NCBI GenBank assembly: GCA_963674555.1
Contig: OY771429.1
Location: 62,001-126,000 of the forward strand
Length of the DNA stretch: 64,000 nt
Source of the DNA: JBGMEA01 sp963674555
Lineage (GTDB): Bacteria; Bacillota; Clostridia; Eubacteriales; Anaerofustaceae
Direction: 5' to 3'
Part shown: one piece after another, positions 16,594-25,716 of the stretch
Layout: every line of letters starts with the position of its first letter
How positions within the stretch are numbered: the first letter of the stretch is position 1
Made by a program: the position numbers and the translations under genes
The notes under the pieces: model-generated
The model's database searches: none
Told to the model about the DNA's origin: nothing
The model's input: only the letters and a program-made list of their open reading frames with translations

Positions 16594-17334
16594 ATGTTAC
16601 AAGATAAAATTGCACTCATCACCGGTGCTTCAACCGGTATCGGCAAAGCGATCGCGCTGAAAATGGCAGAGAACGGTGCATCGATAGCGATCAATTATAT
16701 TGGAGACTCTGCACCTGCAGAAGAGGTCAAAAAGCAAGTTGAAGAATTTGGTGTAAAAGCAAACATATATAATTGCGATATATCTGATTTTTCGGCAACA
16801 AAAGAGATGATCGATCAAGTAGTTAAGGATTTCGGCACGATCGATATCCTTGTCAATAATGCCGGTATCGTACGCGATAAATTGATACTTGCAATGAAAG
16901 AAGAAGATTTTGATGCTGTTATTAATATCAATTTGAAGGGTGCTTTCAATATGATAAAGAACAGTTTTTCGATGTTCGCAAAAAAAAGAAGTGGAAGGAT
17001 CATCAATATTTCTTCCATAATCGGTATGATGGGTAACGCAGGACAGGCCAATTATGCCTCTGCCAAAGCCGGATTGATCGGTCTGACCAAGTCAGCAGCT
17101 AAAGAATTGGGGGCGCGTGGTGTTACATGTAATGCGATCGCTCCGGGATTTATAGAAACAAGCATGACTGAATCTCTAAAAGATGAAACGAAAGAAGCTT
17201 ATATAAAAGCTATCCCATTAAAACGAATGGGAACTGCGGAAGATGTCGCAAATGCCGCACTTTTTTTTGCAAGCGATTTAGCTTCATATGTTACAGGTGA
17301 AGTAATAAAAGTTGACGGTGGTATGTATATATAA
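16594..17334 (+). CDS. fabG: 3-oxoacyl-[ACP] reductase
   Basis: An NADPH-dependent short-chain dehydrogenase that reduces 3-oxoacyl-ACP. The 246 residues show the nucleotide-binding TGASTGIG (10-17), NNAG (88-91) and the catalytic Ser140/141, Tyr154 and Lys158 (YASAK). The end VDGGMYI is the family terminus. The frame is open 78 bases further upstream inside fabD; the conserved N-terminus MLQDKIALITG places the start at 16594, after GAAGAGG. Confidence 0.96.
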   Translation: MLQDKIALITGASTGIGKAIALKMAENGASIAINYIGDSAPAEEVKKQVEEFGVKANIYNCDISDFSATKEMIDQVVKDFGTIDILVNNAGIVRDKLILAMKEEDFDAVININLKGAFNMIKNSFSMFAKKRSGRIINISSIIGMMGNAGQANYASAKAGLIGLTKSAAKELGARGVTCNAIAPGFIETSMTESLKDETKEAYIKAIPLKRMGTAEDVANAALFFASDLASYVTGEVIKVDGGMYI

Positions 17335-17384
17335 CTACCGATTAATCAAACAGATTGAATTTCAACGTTCGGAAAGGCGTAAAT

Positions 17385-18614
17385 ATGAAAAGAGTTGTTA
17401 TCAGCGGAATGGGCATTATATCTCCCATAGGCAATGATATCGATACATTTTGGGACAGTTTGCAAAATGGAAAATGCGGTATTGATTATATAACCAGATT
17501 CGATACAACAGATTATAAAGTAAAAATAGCAGCTGAAGTGAAAGGCTTTGATCCAACCCAGTACATGGAAAAGAACGAAGCCAGAAAAAATGACATGTAC
17601 GCGCAATTTGCCATTGCTGCGGCATCGGAGGCTATGCAAGACAGTCAATTAGGTGAGATCGATCCTGCTAGATTCGGTGTCTATGTCGGCTCCGGTATCG
17701 GCGGTATGCAATCATTTGTGGCATCTTGTGAGACATTGAATGAAAAAGGTCCTAGGAGAGTTTCTCCTTTCTTTATACCTATGATGATATCGAATATCGC
17801 TGCAGGCAATATCGCGATACGTTATAATGCGCAAGGTCCGTGTTTGCCCGTTGTTACGGCTTGTGCAACCTCGTCACATGCGATCGGAGAAGCATTCAGA
17901 GCGATCAAATTTGGATACGCGGATGCGATCTTGGCCGGCGGATCGGAAGCAACGATCATACCGCTTGCGATAGCAGGATTTACAAATACGATGGCTCTAT
18001 CAAAAAGGAATGACCCGATGGACAGCTCAATACCGTTTGACAATCGTCGTGACGGCTTTGTAATGGGTGAAGGTGCGGCGATCCTGATGTTGGAAGAGTA
18101 CGAACATGCGATCAAGCGTGGCGCAAAAATCTATGCAGAAATTAAAGGTTATGCGAATACTTGTGATGCTTATCATATAACAGCACCGCATCCTGAGGCA
18201 TTAGGGGCGACAAATGCGATTCTAAACGGACTTAGTGAAGCAGGTATATCGATCACGGATCCGATCTATATCAATGCACACGGCACTAGCACACCGCTTA
18301 ACGACAAAGCTGAGACATTGGCTATCAATAAAGCATTCGGAGAAAATGCAAAGAAGAATGTTCTTGTAAGTTCAACAAAATCGATGACTGGCCATATGCT
18401 CGGAGCGGCAGGGGCTGTTGAGGCGATCGCCTCTGTATTAGCCATAAAAAATCATATCATACCGCCTACTATCGGATATAAAGAAGCAGATCCGGAATGT
18501 GATCTGGATTATGTTCCGAATATAGCGCGTCATGAACCGAACATTAATAAAGCTTTGTCCTTATCACTTGGATTTGGCGGACATAATGCATGTCTTGTAT
18601 TTGAGAATATATAA
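17385..18614 (+). CDS. fabF: 3-oxoacyl-[ACP] synthase II
   Basis: The elongating condensing enzyme (KAS II). The 409 residues carry Cys160 in VTACATSSH and the two catalytic His residues in INAHGTSTPLND (about 300) and MTGHMLGAAGA (about 337). The start at 17385 matches MKRVVISGMG and has GGAAAGG upstream; an earlier in-frame ATG at 17355 lies in the intergenic spacer and has no support. No separate FabB or FabA is present. Confidence 0.96.
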   Translation: MKRVVISGMGIISPIGNDIDTFWDSLQNGKCGIDYITRFDTTDYKVKIAAEVKGFDPTQYMEKNEARKNDMYAQFAIAAASEAMQDSQLGEIDPARFGVYVGSGIGGMQSFVASCETLNEKGPRRVSPFFIPMMISNIAAGNIAIRYNAQGPCLPVVTACATSSHAIGEAFRAIKFGYADAILAGGSEATIIPLAIAGFTNTMALSKRNDPMDSSIPFDNRRDGFVMGEGAAILMLEEYEHAIKRGAKIYAEIKGYANTCDAYHITAPHPEALGATNAILNGLSEAGISITDPIYINAHGTSTPLNDKAETLAINKAFGENAKKNVLVSSTKSMTGHMLGAAGAVEAIASVLAIKNHIIPPTIGYKEADPECDLDYVPNIARHEPNINKALSLSLGFGGHNACLVFENI

Positions 18615-18627
18615 ATAGGGAGTTGCT

Positions 18628-19056
18628 ATGAATATTGAAGAAATCAAAGAACTGGTCAAAATCATGAAAGATGCGGACTTGACAATGATCAAGGTCTCAG
18701 AAGATGATTTTAAAATATGTTTAAAAAAAGAAATAAACAAAACATATGTAACAAACGGTACGAATCCTTCTGAGTTGATAACAGTTTCCCGAGAAGATGA
18801 TTCCAAGCTTCAGTCTTCAGACTACGCGGAGATCAAATCTCCGATGGTCGGAATATTTTACAGATCATCTTCCCCGCAAGAAGATCCATATGTTGAAGTA
18901 GGAACAAAAGTAAAAAAAGGTGATGTGCTTTGCATAATCGAAGCCATGAAAGTAATGAACGAGATCACTTCTGAAATCGACGGAGAAATAGCGGAAATCT
19001 CGATTGAAAACGGTGAGTTGGTTGAGTACGGCGCAACGATGTTTAAAGTGAAATAG
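18628..19056 (+). CDS. accB: Biotin carboxyl carrier protein of acetyl-CoA carboxylase
   Basis: 142 residues: a helical N-terminal region, a short linker and the C-terminal biotinyl domain (about 70-142). Lys108 in EAMKVMNEI is the biotinylation site. It shuttles the carboxyl group from AccC to the AccAD transferase, all encoded nearby. AGGGAG precedes the ATG. Confidence 0.96.
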   Translation: MNIEEIKELVKIMKDADLTMIKVSEDDFKICLKKEINKTYVTNGTNPSELITVSREDDSKLQSSDYAEIKSPMVGIFYRSSSPQEDPYVEVGTKVKKGDVLCIIEAMKVMNEITSEIDGEIAEISIENGELVEYGATMFKVK

Positions 19057-19079
19057 AGTAATCATCAGGAGTATTAATA

Positions 19080-19499
19080 ATGAATAGAGAAGAAATCAAA
19101 AAAATCATCCCACATAGAGAACCCATGTTATTAATAGATGAAGCAGAAGCGATCGATGAAACGCATGCAGTAGGAAAATACCATGTAAAAGGCGATGAAT
19201 TCTTTTTATCGGGACACTTTCCCGGAAATCCAGTAGTGCCGGGTGTTATTTTGTGTGAGATCATGGCACAAACATGCTGTGTATTGCTTATCGGTTCATC
19301 GGAAAATGTCACTCCTTACTATACCGGGTTAAACAAAGTCAAATTTAAAAATAAAGTTTTACCGGGTGATACGATACGAATAGAATGTGAATTGGTTAAT
19401 GTAAAAAAGCCGTTCTATTTTGCTAAAGGAAAATCTTATGTCGGAGATAAAGTAGTAGTCAGCGCTGAATTTTCTTTCGCGTTGATCCAACAGGGGTAA
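19080..19499 (+). CDS. fabZ: 3-hydroxyacyl-[ACP] dehydratase
   Basis: Dehydrates 3-hydroxyacyl-ACP to the enoyl form reduced by FabK. The 139-residue hot-dog fold has the family N-terminus IIPHREPMLLID, catalytic His46 in GHFPGNPVVPGV and Glu60 in CEIMAQ. No FabA or FabM isomerase is in the operon, so how unsaturated acids are made, if at all, is not shown here. Confidence 0.96.
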   Translation: MNREEIKKIIPHREPMLLIDEAEAIDETHAVGKYHVKGDEFFLSGHFPGNPVVPGVILCEIMAQTCCVLLIGSSENVTPYYTGLNKVKFKNKVLPGDTIRIECELVNVKKPFYFAKGKSYVGDKVVVSAEFSFALIQQG

Positions 19500-19503
19500 A
19501 TTT

Positions 19504-20838
19504 ATGTTCTCAAAAATATTAGTGGCAAATCGCGGCGAAGTTGCAGTCAGAGTAATGCGAGCATGCAAGGAAATGGGTATAACCAGTGTTGCGGTCTATT
19601 CCGAGGCGGATGAAGATGCTTTACATGTAAGTCTTGCGGACGAAAGTATATGTCTGGGAAAAGCTGCTTCAAAAGACAGTTATTTGAATAAACAAGCAAT
19701 TATATCCGCTGCACTTGCATCCAAAGCGGAAGCTATACATCCCGGTTATGGTTTTCTTTCCGAAAATGCGGAATTTGTTAAACTCTGTGAAGAAAACGGG
19801 ATCTATTTCATTGGCCCAACTTCAGATTTGATAACAAAAATGGGTGATAAAGATGCCGCAAGGAGCACGATGAAGAATGCGGGAATCCCTGTAATTCCCG
19901 GTACCGGTATTATTAATAATATCATTGATGGTAAAAAAGAAGCGGATACAATTGGATATCCAATTGTAATAAAAGCACGCGCGGGGGGAGGCGGAAAAGG
20001 AATTCGTCTTGTTAATCTACCCTCCGAATTTGAAAAAGCTTATAACGATGCTGCAACCGAGGCGGAAAACGCCTTTGGGGATGGAGCGCTTTATATAGAA
20101 AAATATCTTTACCCTGCGAAACATATTGAAGTGCAGATATTGTGTGACGAACACGGTAATGTGATAAGTTTGGGTGAGAGGGAATGTTCGATACAACGCA
20201 ATAAACAAAAGATAATAGAAGAAGCACCGTCACCCGGTGTGGACAGTAAATTGAGAAAGAAATTGATTTCAATCTCACAAAAAGCAGTCAAGGCAGTCGA
20301 TTATATTAACGCGGGTACCATTGAATTTTTAATGGATCAAGATCAAAATTTCTATTTTATGGAAATGAATACGCGGCTTCAAGTTGAACATCCGGTTACG
20401 GAGATGGTAACAGGGATCGATTTGGTCAAATGGCAAATAAGGATCACGGCAGGACTGCCATTGGGATTTACGCAAAATGATATTAAGATACAAGGGCACT
20501 CTATTGAGTGTAGGATCAATGCGGAAGACCCAGCAATGAACTATCGCCCCAGTTGTGGGAAGATTACATTTTTACATATCCCCGGAGGTCCCGGCATACG
20601 ATTTGACACAGCGCTTTATCAAGATTATGAGGTGCCGCCTTATTATGATTCTTTGGTCGGTAAATTGATCGTATTTGCGCAAACACGAGAAGAAGCGATC
20701 AGAAAAATGAAAGCGTCACTTTGTGAATTGATCATAGAGGGTATCTCACATAACAGAGATCTGCATGTGGAGTTATTGTCAGAATCTGAGTTTGTTTCAG
20801 GCGAATACATGACAGATTTTATGGATAAGAGAGAATAG
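19504..20838 (+). CDS. accC: Acetyl-CoA carboxylase, biotin carboxylase subunit
   Basis: Carboxylates AccB-bound biotin with bicarbonate and ATP. The 444 residues have the N-terminal ILVANRGEVAVRVMRA, an ATP-grasp domain with the glycine-rich ARAGGGGKGI (about 158-167), HIEVQILCDEHGN, the catalytic EMNTRLQVEHPVTE block and the C-terminal biotin carboxylase domain. Four bases separate it from fabZ and two from accD. Confidence 0.96.
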   Translation: MFSKILVANRGEVAVRVMRACKEMGITSVAVYSEADEDALHVSLADESICLGKAASKDSYLNKQAIISAALASKAEAIHPGYGFLSENAEFVKLCEENGIYFIGPTSDLITKMGDKDAARSTMKNAGIPVIPGTGIINNIIDGKKEADTIGYPIVIKARAGGGGKGIRLVNLPSEFEKAYNDAATEAENAFGDGALYIEKYLYPAKHIEVQILCDEHGNVISLGERECSIQRNKQKIIEEAPSPGVDSKLRKKLISISQKAVKAVDYINAGTIEFLMDQDQNFYFMEMNTRLQVEHPVTEMVTGIDLVKWQIRITAGLPLGFTQNDIKIQGHSIECRINAEDPAMNYRPSCGKITFLHIPGGPGIRFDTALYQDYEVPPYYDSLVGKLIVFAQTREEAIRKMKASLCELIIEGISHNRDLHVELLSESEFVSGEYMTDFMDKRE

Positions 20839-20840
20839 AA

Positions 20841-21710
20841 ATGCTTAAAAAGAACTTATTTAAAAAACCTTCCAATGCATTGGAAGATTACGGAAATCAT
20901 ACGAAGCGTGTCCTTCCGAGTATGACAGAAGAAAGCGCAATAAGATGTCCATCATGTAATATCCAATTATATGTTAACGAGTTGGGTGATTATCACTATG
21001 TGTGCAGAAAATGCGGACATCATTTTCGCATAAATGCAAGACAAAGGATCGATATGATCTTCGGTAAAGAAAATTTCAAAGAATTATACGCTGAACTGAC
21101 TTCTGATAATATCCTGGATTTTCCGGATTATGATATGAAATTAAACAATGCTGCTCTTGAAAGCGGCGAAAAGGAAGGCGTCATTTGCGGAGTTGTTACC
21201 TTTGAGGGAAGACGTTGTGCCATATTTGCAATGGAGCCATTTTTTATGATGGGTAGCATGGGTTGTGTTGTCGGTGAAAAAATAACCCGTATATTCGAAT
21301 ATGCGACTAAAGAGAAACTTCCGGTCATTGCTTTTACAGTATCCGGTGGAGCGCGTATGCAAGAAGGTATTTTTTCTCTTATGCAAATGGCGAAAACAAG
21401 CGGAGCTGTTAAAAGACACAGTGATGAAGGTAATTTATATGTTGCAGTACTGACCGACCCTACGACCGGCGGCGTGATGGCAAGTTTTGCCATGCAGGCT
21501 GATGTGATCATTGCCGAACCGAATGCGTTGATTTGTTTTGCAGGCCCACGTGTTATTGAGCAAACGATCCGTCATAAATTGCCAAAAGGATTTCAAAGGG
21601 CTGAATTTTTATTGAATAAAGGGTTTATCGATGCGATAGTAGACCGTCGGCAACAAAAAATGTTTTTGAAAAAACTGCTTGAATTTCATCCTGTGGAGGC
21701 TGAATTATGA
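20841..21710 (+). CDS. accD: Acetyl-CoA carboxylase carboxyltransferase, beta subunit
   Basis: 289 residues. A four-cysteine zinc ribbon (Cys36, Cys39, Cys55, Cys58) precedes the crotonase-fold carboxyltransferase domain with SGGARMQEG and the TDPTTGGVMASFA block. It pairs with AccA to transfer the carboxyl group from biotin to acetyl-CoA. Its stop overlaps accA by four bases (ATGA), which helps make equal amounts of the two subunits. Confidence 0.96.
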   Translation: MLKKNLFKKPSNALEDYGNHTKRVLPSMTEESAIRCPSCNIQLYVNELGDYHYVCRKCGHHFRINARQRIDMIFGKENFKELYAELTSDNILDFPDYDMKLNNAALESGEKEGVICGVVTFEGRRCAIFAMEPFFMMGSMGCVVGEKITRIFEYATKEKLPVIAFTVSGGARMQEGIFSLMQMAKTSGAVKRHSDEGNLYVAVLTDPTTGGVMASFAMQADVIIAEPNALICFAGPRVIEQTIRHKLPKGFQRAEFLLNKGFIDAIVDRRQQKMFLKKLLEFHPVEAEL

Positions 21711-22489
21711 AATCTTATGATAGAGTTTTAGCTGCACGTGCAAAGGGACGACCGACCGGAATCGATTTTATGAATCATATATTTGATGATTTTATCGAAT
21801 TGCACGGTGATAGACGTTTTGGCGACGATAAAGCAGTGATCACGGGTATTGCAAGGATAAAAGATATGCCTGTTACAGTGATAGCATTGGAAAGAGGCAG
21901 TGACACCAAGGAAAAGATCATGCGGAATTTCGGTGCTGCGCATCCTGAAGGTTACAGGAAAGCATTGCGTCAAATGAAATTAGCGGAAAAATTTAAGCGA
22001 CCTGTAGTTTGTTTGATCGATACATCAGGAGCTTATTGCGGTATCGGTGCTGAAGAACGTGGGCAAGGACAAGCTATAGCGGAAAATATATTAGAAATGA
22101 TGACATTAAAAACGCCGATCATATCAATTATTATCGGTGAAGGCGGAAGTGGCGGAGCTTTAGGATTAGCAGCAGCTGATGAGGTTTGGATGTTGGAAAA
22201 TTCGGTATACTCTGTGATATCTCCGGAAGGTTGTGCGAGCATCCTATGGAAAGATCCGGAAAAAACCAGCGATGCCGCAGACAGTTTGAAATTAACAGCG
22301 CAGGATCTATATGAATTCGGAATCATAGAAAAAATCATCGAAGAAAAGGATGAAGAGTTCAATTCGGTATATCTGGCATTAAGAGATGATCTTTACGATA
22401 CATTTTCAATGAATAAACAACTATCTACTGAAGAACTGGTCGATAATCGATATGAACGTTTCAGAAAAATCGGAGATTGTAAAATATAA
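21707..22489 (+). CDS. accA: Acetyl-CoA carboxylase carboxyltransferase, alpha subunit
   Basis: The 260 residues cover the AccA domain: GRPTGIDFMNHIFDDFIELHGDRRFGDD, IDTSGAYCGIGAEERGQGQAIA and GEGGSGGALGLA, which shapes the oxyanion hole. The protein is shorter at the N-terminus than the ~320-residue enterobacterial form, as is usual for Firmicutes with this cluster. Last gene of the fab operon, 4-base overlap with accD. Confidence 0.96.
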   Translation: MKSYDRVLAARAKGRPTGIDFMNHIFDDFIELHGDRRFGDDKAVITGIARIKDMPVTVIALERGSDTKEKIMRNFGAAHPEGYRKALRQMKLAEKFKRPVVCLIDTSGAYCGIGAEERGQGQAIAENILEMMTLKTPIISIIIGEGGSGGALGLAAADEVWMLENSVYSVISPEGCASILWKDPEKTSDAADSLKLTAQDLYEFGIIEKIIEEKDEEFNSVYLALRDDLYDTFSMNKQLSTEELVDNRYERFRKIGDCKI

Positions 22490-22517
22490 AAAACTGCTTT
22501 TTAAAAGCAGTTTTTTT
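22490..22517 (+). terminator. Terminator of the fab operon
   Basis: Stem AAAACTGCTTT / AAAGCAGTTTT followed by T. The symmetrical A/T flanks mean it can also serve the convergent TetR gene, whose stop lies in it. Confidence 0.85.
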
Positions 22518-23175
22518 ATGATAATGTAAAATTCGGGCCGACTGTTATTTCAATCTTGTTAGCCAGTTCTCTGGATTCTTCTATGATAGCATCGGCTTTA
22601 TCTTGATCGACCTGAAGTAAATGAAACAATAAAGCAATATAATAATCAGTTAAATATTCTATATCACATTCCAATAGGCCTGATTCATATGCCGAATACA
22701 TCGAATGTACGATCTCTATCCCCAGAATCTCATAAAGTTTCAAATCGATATCAGATATGTCCGGGTTAACCAACCTTTTTTGCAATTGATAAAAATGACT
22801 TCGCAAATGGTAATCTCTGTGGTACATCTCACCTTGTTGTTCGTTATCAAATTTCAGTACATTCTTATTGTTTGCCCTTATGCGCATATTTACGCGATGT
22901 TCTACCGCTAAACCGACAGCAAAATCGTAATTTACATGTAGAGCATAGATTTTTTCAGAAATCAAGTTTCGTATATTTAATCTGAATTCAGTAGAGATCT
23001 GACCGGCTATTGCAGTTTTTGTCCCAAAATAGTATGTAAATAACCCATTATTGACTTGTGCTTTTTTTGTGATTTGAGCTACTGTCGTTTTCGTATACCC
23101 TTGCTCATAAAATAATGTTTTTGCCGCGTCAATGATTTTTTGTTTTGTTGCAACACCTTTTTCAGTAATATTCAT
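22516..23175 (-). CDS. TetR-family transcriptional regulator
   Basis: 219 residues. The N-terminal ~50 residues are a TetR helix-turn-helix: KQKIIDAAKTLFYEQGYTKT, then AQITKKAQVNNGLFTYYFGTK. The C-terminal ligand domain is not recognisable. The gene faces the end of the fab operon and diverges from the arsR module, with 170 bases between the starts. It could act on itself, on lipid genes or on the permease genes; sequence does not decide. AGAGGAAAT precedes the start. Confidence 0.85.
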   Translation of the reverse strand: MNITEKGVATKQKIIDAAKTLFYEQGYTKTTVAQITKKAQVNNGLFTYYFGTKTAIAGQISTEFRLNIRNLISEKIYALHVNYDFAVGLAVEHRVNMRIRANNKNVLKFDNEQQGEMYHRDYHLRSHFYQLQKRLVNPDISDIDLKLYEILGIEIVHSMYSAYESGLLECDIEYLTDYYIALLFHLLQVDQDKADAIIEESRELANKIEITVGPNFTLS

Positions 23176-23204
23176 TTTATTTCCTCTGTGTAATTTCTGT
23201 AAAT

Positions 23205-23213
23205 ATTATAGCA
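23205..23213 (-). promoter_or_regulatory. Extended -10 promoter for the TetR gene
   Basis: Minus strand TGCTATAAT, 30 bases before the start codon. No clear -35. Confidence 0.5.
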
Positions 23214-23278
23214 TAAATCATTATGTATTCATCAGTAAAGATGATTATTTTAGGAATATATAAATCGATAAAAACATA

Positions 23279-23307
23279 TTGACAATTATCGATATGAGGT
23301 GTATAAT
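23279..23307 (+). promoter_or_regulatory. Promoter of the arsR operon
   Basis: Perfect TTGACA (23279-23284), 17 bases, perfect TATAAT (23302-23307). Such a strong promoter is what a repressor-controlled resistance operon usually has. Confidence 0.85.
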
Positions 23308-23311
23308 TTTA

Positions 23312-23331
23312 ATATCGATAAATTTCGATAT
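23312..23331. promoter_or_regulatory. ArsR-type operator
   Basis: Inverted repeat ATATCGA-TAAATT-TCGATAT at the expected transcription start. Two further ATCGAT elements lie at 23264-23269 and in the promoter spacer at 23288-23293, so up to three sites may be bound by the ArsR dimer encoded next. Confidence 0.6.
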
Positions 23332-23345
23332 GAAGGAGTTGTATA

Positions 23346-23651
23346 ATGGATTATAACGAATATGCACATTATTTTAAAGCATTGAGTGACCCAAAGAGAG
23401 TTAAAATAGTATCAATGTTGTCTGACAAAGAACTTTGTGCATGCAAAATCCTAGAGGAATTTGATATGTCACAATCAACTTTATCACATCATATGAAAAT
23501 CCTTTGCGAGGCTAAATTATTACAAGCAAGAAGTGAAGGAAAATGGATCCATTATTCGATTGATTGCGATACATTAAAGAAGATGAACGACTATACTTCA
23601 GAATTAATATGTACTACATTTGATACAAACACGACTGAAAGGGATAAATAA
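23346..23651 (+). CDS. arsR: ArsR-family metalloregulator
   Basis: 101 residues, winged helix. The pair Cys31 and Cys33 in ELCACKILE matches the ELCVCDL metal box in which As(III) or Sb(III) binds and releases DNA. The recognition helix is in SQSTLSHHMKILCEAKLL. It is first in an operon with ArsP-type permeases and an arsenate-reductase-like protein, supporting an arsenic response. AAGGAG precedes the ATG, and the next gene starts directly after the stop. Confidence 0.88.
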   Translation: MDYNEYAHYFKALSDPKRVKIVSMLSDKELCACKILEEFDMSQSTLSHHMKILCEAKLLQARSEGKWIHYSIDCDTLKKMNDYTSELICTTFDTNTTERDK

Positions 23652-24656
23652 ATGCAGATATTTGTTTGGATGAATGATCAATTACTTAAAATGAACTGGC
23701 TTTCCAATCTGGTTAAATTATTAGTAGAAAATGTATTTAAACTTAATATAGACGACAGATTCGGCGGAAGTTTACATTTTTTTATTTATGATACCGTCAA
23801 AATATTTATACTGTTATCAGTACTTATTTTTACGATTTCATATATCCAAAGTTACTTTCCGCCTGAAAGAACGAAGGAAATATTGGGTCGTTTTAACGGT
23901 ATAACAGCTAATATTTTAGCTGCACTTTTGGGTACTGTGACTCCGTTTTGTTCGTGTTCATCAATACCGCTATTCATAGGGTTTACAAATGCAGGGCTGC
24001 CTTTAAATGTAACATTTTCGTTTTTAATATCATCACCGTTGGTCGATCTTGCATCGATTTTATTGTTAGCGAGTATATTTAACTGGAAGATTGCTCTGGC
24101 TTATGTTATTGTTGGATTGATACTGGCTGTTGTTGGCGGTACGGTTATCGGAGCCGCAAAACTAGAAGATTATGTTGAACCGTTTGTTTATGATAATAAA
24201 GTTGCGGAAATACCGCAACAAGAACTTACGAAACGAGATCGTTTGCTTTTCGGAAAAGAGCAAGTGTTTGAAATTATCAAAAGAGTTTGGCTTTATATAA
24301 TCATCGGAGTCGGTGTTGGTGCTTTGATACATAATTGGATACCGCAAGATATTATTGCGGCTGTTTTGGGACAAGATAAATTCTATTCGGTTTTGGTAGC
24401 TTCGGTCGTAGGAGTGCCTATGTACGCAGATATATTCGGAACATTACCCATCGCAGAAGCGCTGGTTTTGAAAGGTGTTGGCATCGGAACGGTATTAGCA
24501 TTCATGATGTCTGTGACTGCGCTTTCACTACCTTCAATGATCATGTTAAAGAAGGTTGTTAAATCAAAACTGTTGATTATATTTGCAGGTATCGTTATTA
24601 CTGGAATAATCATTATCGGATATACTTTTAACGCATTCAGTTATTTATTATTGTAA
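23652..24656 (+). CDS. ArsP/YraQ-type permease
   Basis: 334 residues with about eight membrane segments. TPFCSCSSIPLFIGFTNAGLP (about 96-116) is the hallmark of the ArsP_1 permease family, as is FLISSPLVDLAS. ArsP members export trivalent organoarsenicals, and others have unknown substrates. A second family motif copy appears as VGVPMYADIFGTLPIAEAL. Directly after arsR, so arsenic-related efflux is the best guess, but the substrate is not proven by sequence. Confidence 0.82.
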   Translation: MQIFVWMNDQLLKMNWLSNLVKLLVENVFKLNIDDRFGGSLHFFIYDTVKIFILLSVLIFTISYIQSYFPPERTKEILGRFNGITANILAALLGTVTPFCSCSSIPLFIGFTNAGLPLNVTFSFLISSPLVDLASILLLASIFNWKIALAYVIVGLILAVVGGTVIGAAKLEDYVEPFVYDNKVAEIPQQELTKRDRLLFGKEQVFEIIKRVWLYIIIGVGVGALIHNWIPQDIIAAVLGQDKFYSVLVASVVGVPMYADIFGTLPIAEALVLKGVGIGTVLAFMMSVTALSLPSMIMLKKVVKSKLLIIFAGIVITGIIIIGYTFNAFSYLLL

Positions 24657-24668
24657 TGAGAGGAAAGA

Positions 24669-25148
24669 ATGAGTAATTATATTTTATATGGAATTACGAT
24701 AGCGTTTTTGGCTTTATCATTTTACAGTGATAAGCAAAAAACTAAAAAAGCTTTAAAAAAAGCTTGGAAATCATTTGAAAATATTTTACCGCAATTTTTG
24801 GTGGTCATATTATTCGTCGGTGTCTTGCTAACCTTTTTAAACCCAGAAACGATATCATTAATCATTGGCGCGGAATCAGGTGCGCTAGGCGTCATATTGG
24901 CATCCGTAGTCGGGGCAGTGACTTTGATACCCGGATTCATAGCATTTCCGACTGCTGCATTGTTATTAGACAATGGGGCCGGATATATGCAACTGGCAGC
25001 ATTTATTTCTTCGCTTATGATGGTCGGTGTCGTTACAATCCCAGTTGAGACGAAATATTTTGGCAGAAAGATGACCTTATTGAGAAATGGTTTAGCATTC
25101 ATGTTTTCGTTTGTAGTAGCATATATAATAGGATTGGTGATGATGTGA
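24669..25148 (+). CDS. Half-size permease of the ArsP_1-like family, part 1
   Basis: 159 residues, four to five hydrophobic segments. The central VVGAVTLIPGFIAFPTAALLLDNGAG resembles one repeat of the ArsP/YraQ permeases, without the Cys pair. A basic stretch of Lys residues (22-34) follows the first segment. It overlaps the next half-size permease, and the two probably pair in the membrane to form one transporter. The substrate is unknown. Confidence 0.7.
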   Translation: MSNYILYGITIAFLALSFYSDKQKTKKALKKAWKSFENILPQFLVVILFVGVLLTFLNPETISLIIGAESGALGVILASVVGAVTLIPGFIAFPTAALLLDNGAGYMQLAAFISSLMMVGVVTIPVETKYFGRKMTLLRNGLAFMFSFVVAYIIGLVMM

Positions 25149-25690
25149 TGAAAGAATTAATAAAAAAATATCGCGGATTTCTTTTTGTGCTTATGGGTGT
25201 CTTGATACTGTATTTGCTAAATAAAGAAGCGGGCTTAAATGTATTTAATTTAGCATTTTATCAAATCAGAGAGATGCTCGTTGTAATACCGCCTGTTTTC
25301 ATATTGTTGGGTCTATTGGATGTATGGGTCCCCAGAGAAATGATGATGAAATACATGGGAGAAGGCTCAGGTATAAAGGGTATTTTCTTGTCTTTCTTGA
25401 TCGGTTCTGCTGCAGCCGGTCCATTATACGGTGCTTTTCCTGTAGCTGCGGTTTTTATGCGAAAAGGCGTAAAATTCAGCAATGTCATTATTTTTTTAGG
25501 TGCTTGGTCCACAACGAAAATTCCTATGTTCTTGTTTGAAATGTCCTCATTGGGTGTAAAATTTGCGTTAACGCGATTACTGATTGATATACCAGGGATC
25601 ATAATAATCGGATTTGTTCTATCAAAACTTATCTCTAAAGAAGAACAAGCAGTTATATATCAGACTGCTGATCAAAATACATTCTCATAA
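25148..25690 (+). CDS. Half-size permease of the ArsP_1-like family, part 2
   Basis: 180 residues, about five membrane segments, with SFLIGSAAAGPLYGAFPVAAVFMRKGV matching the repeat motif of ArsP/YraQ permeases. The ATG at 25148 shares its A with the TGA stop of part 1 (TGATG), so translation is coupled. Together the two halves are about the length of one full ArsP permease. This is either an ancient split or a recent frameshift; the neat stop-start junction favours a real split. Confidence 0.68.
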   Translation: MKELIKKYRGFLFVLMGVLILYLLNKEAGLNVFNLAFYQIREMLVVIPPVFILLGLLDVWVPREMMMKYMGEGSGIKGIFLSFLIGSAAAGPLYGAFPVAAVFMRKGVKFSNVIIFLGAWSTTKIPMFLFEMSSLGVKFALTRLLIDIPGIIIIGFVLSKLISKEEQAVIYQTADQNTFS

Positions 25691-25716
25691 AAAAGATATA
25701 AATAAAGGAGATTAAA

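Noticed and set aside
24669..25690. A frameshifted pseudogene of one permease
   Set aside because: The junction is a clean TGATG stop-start with both frames intact, more like a natural split; kept as a finding because a read error cannot be excluded.
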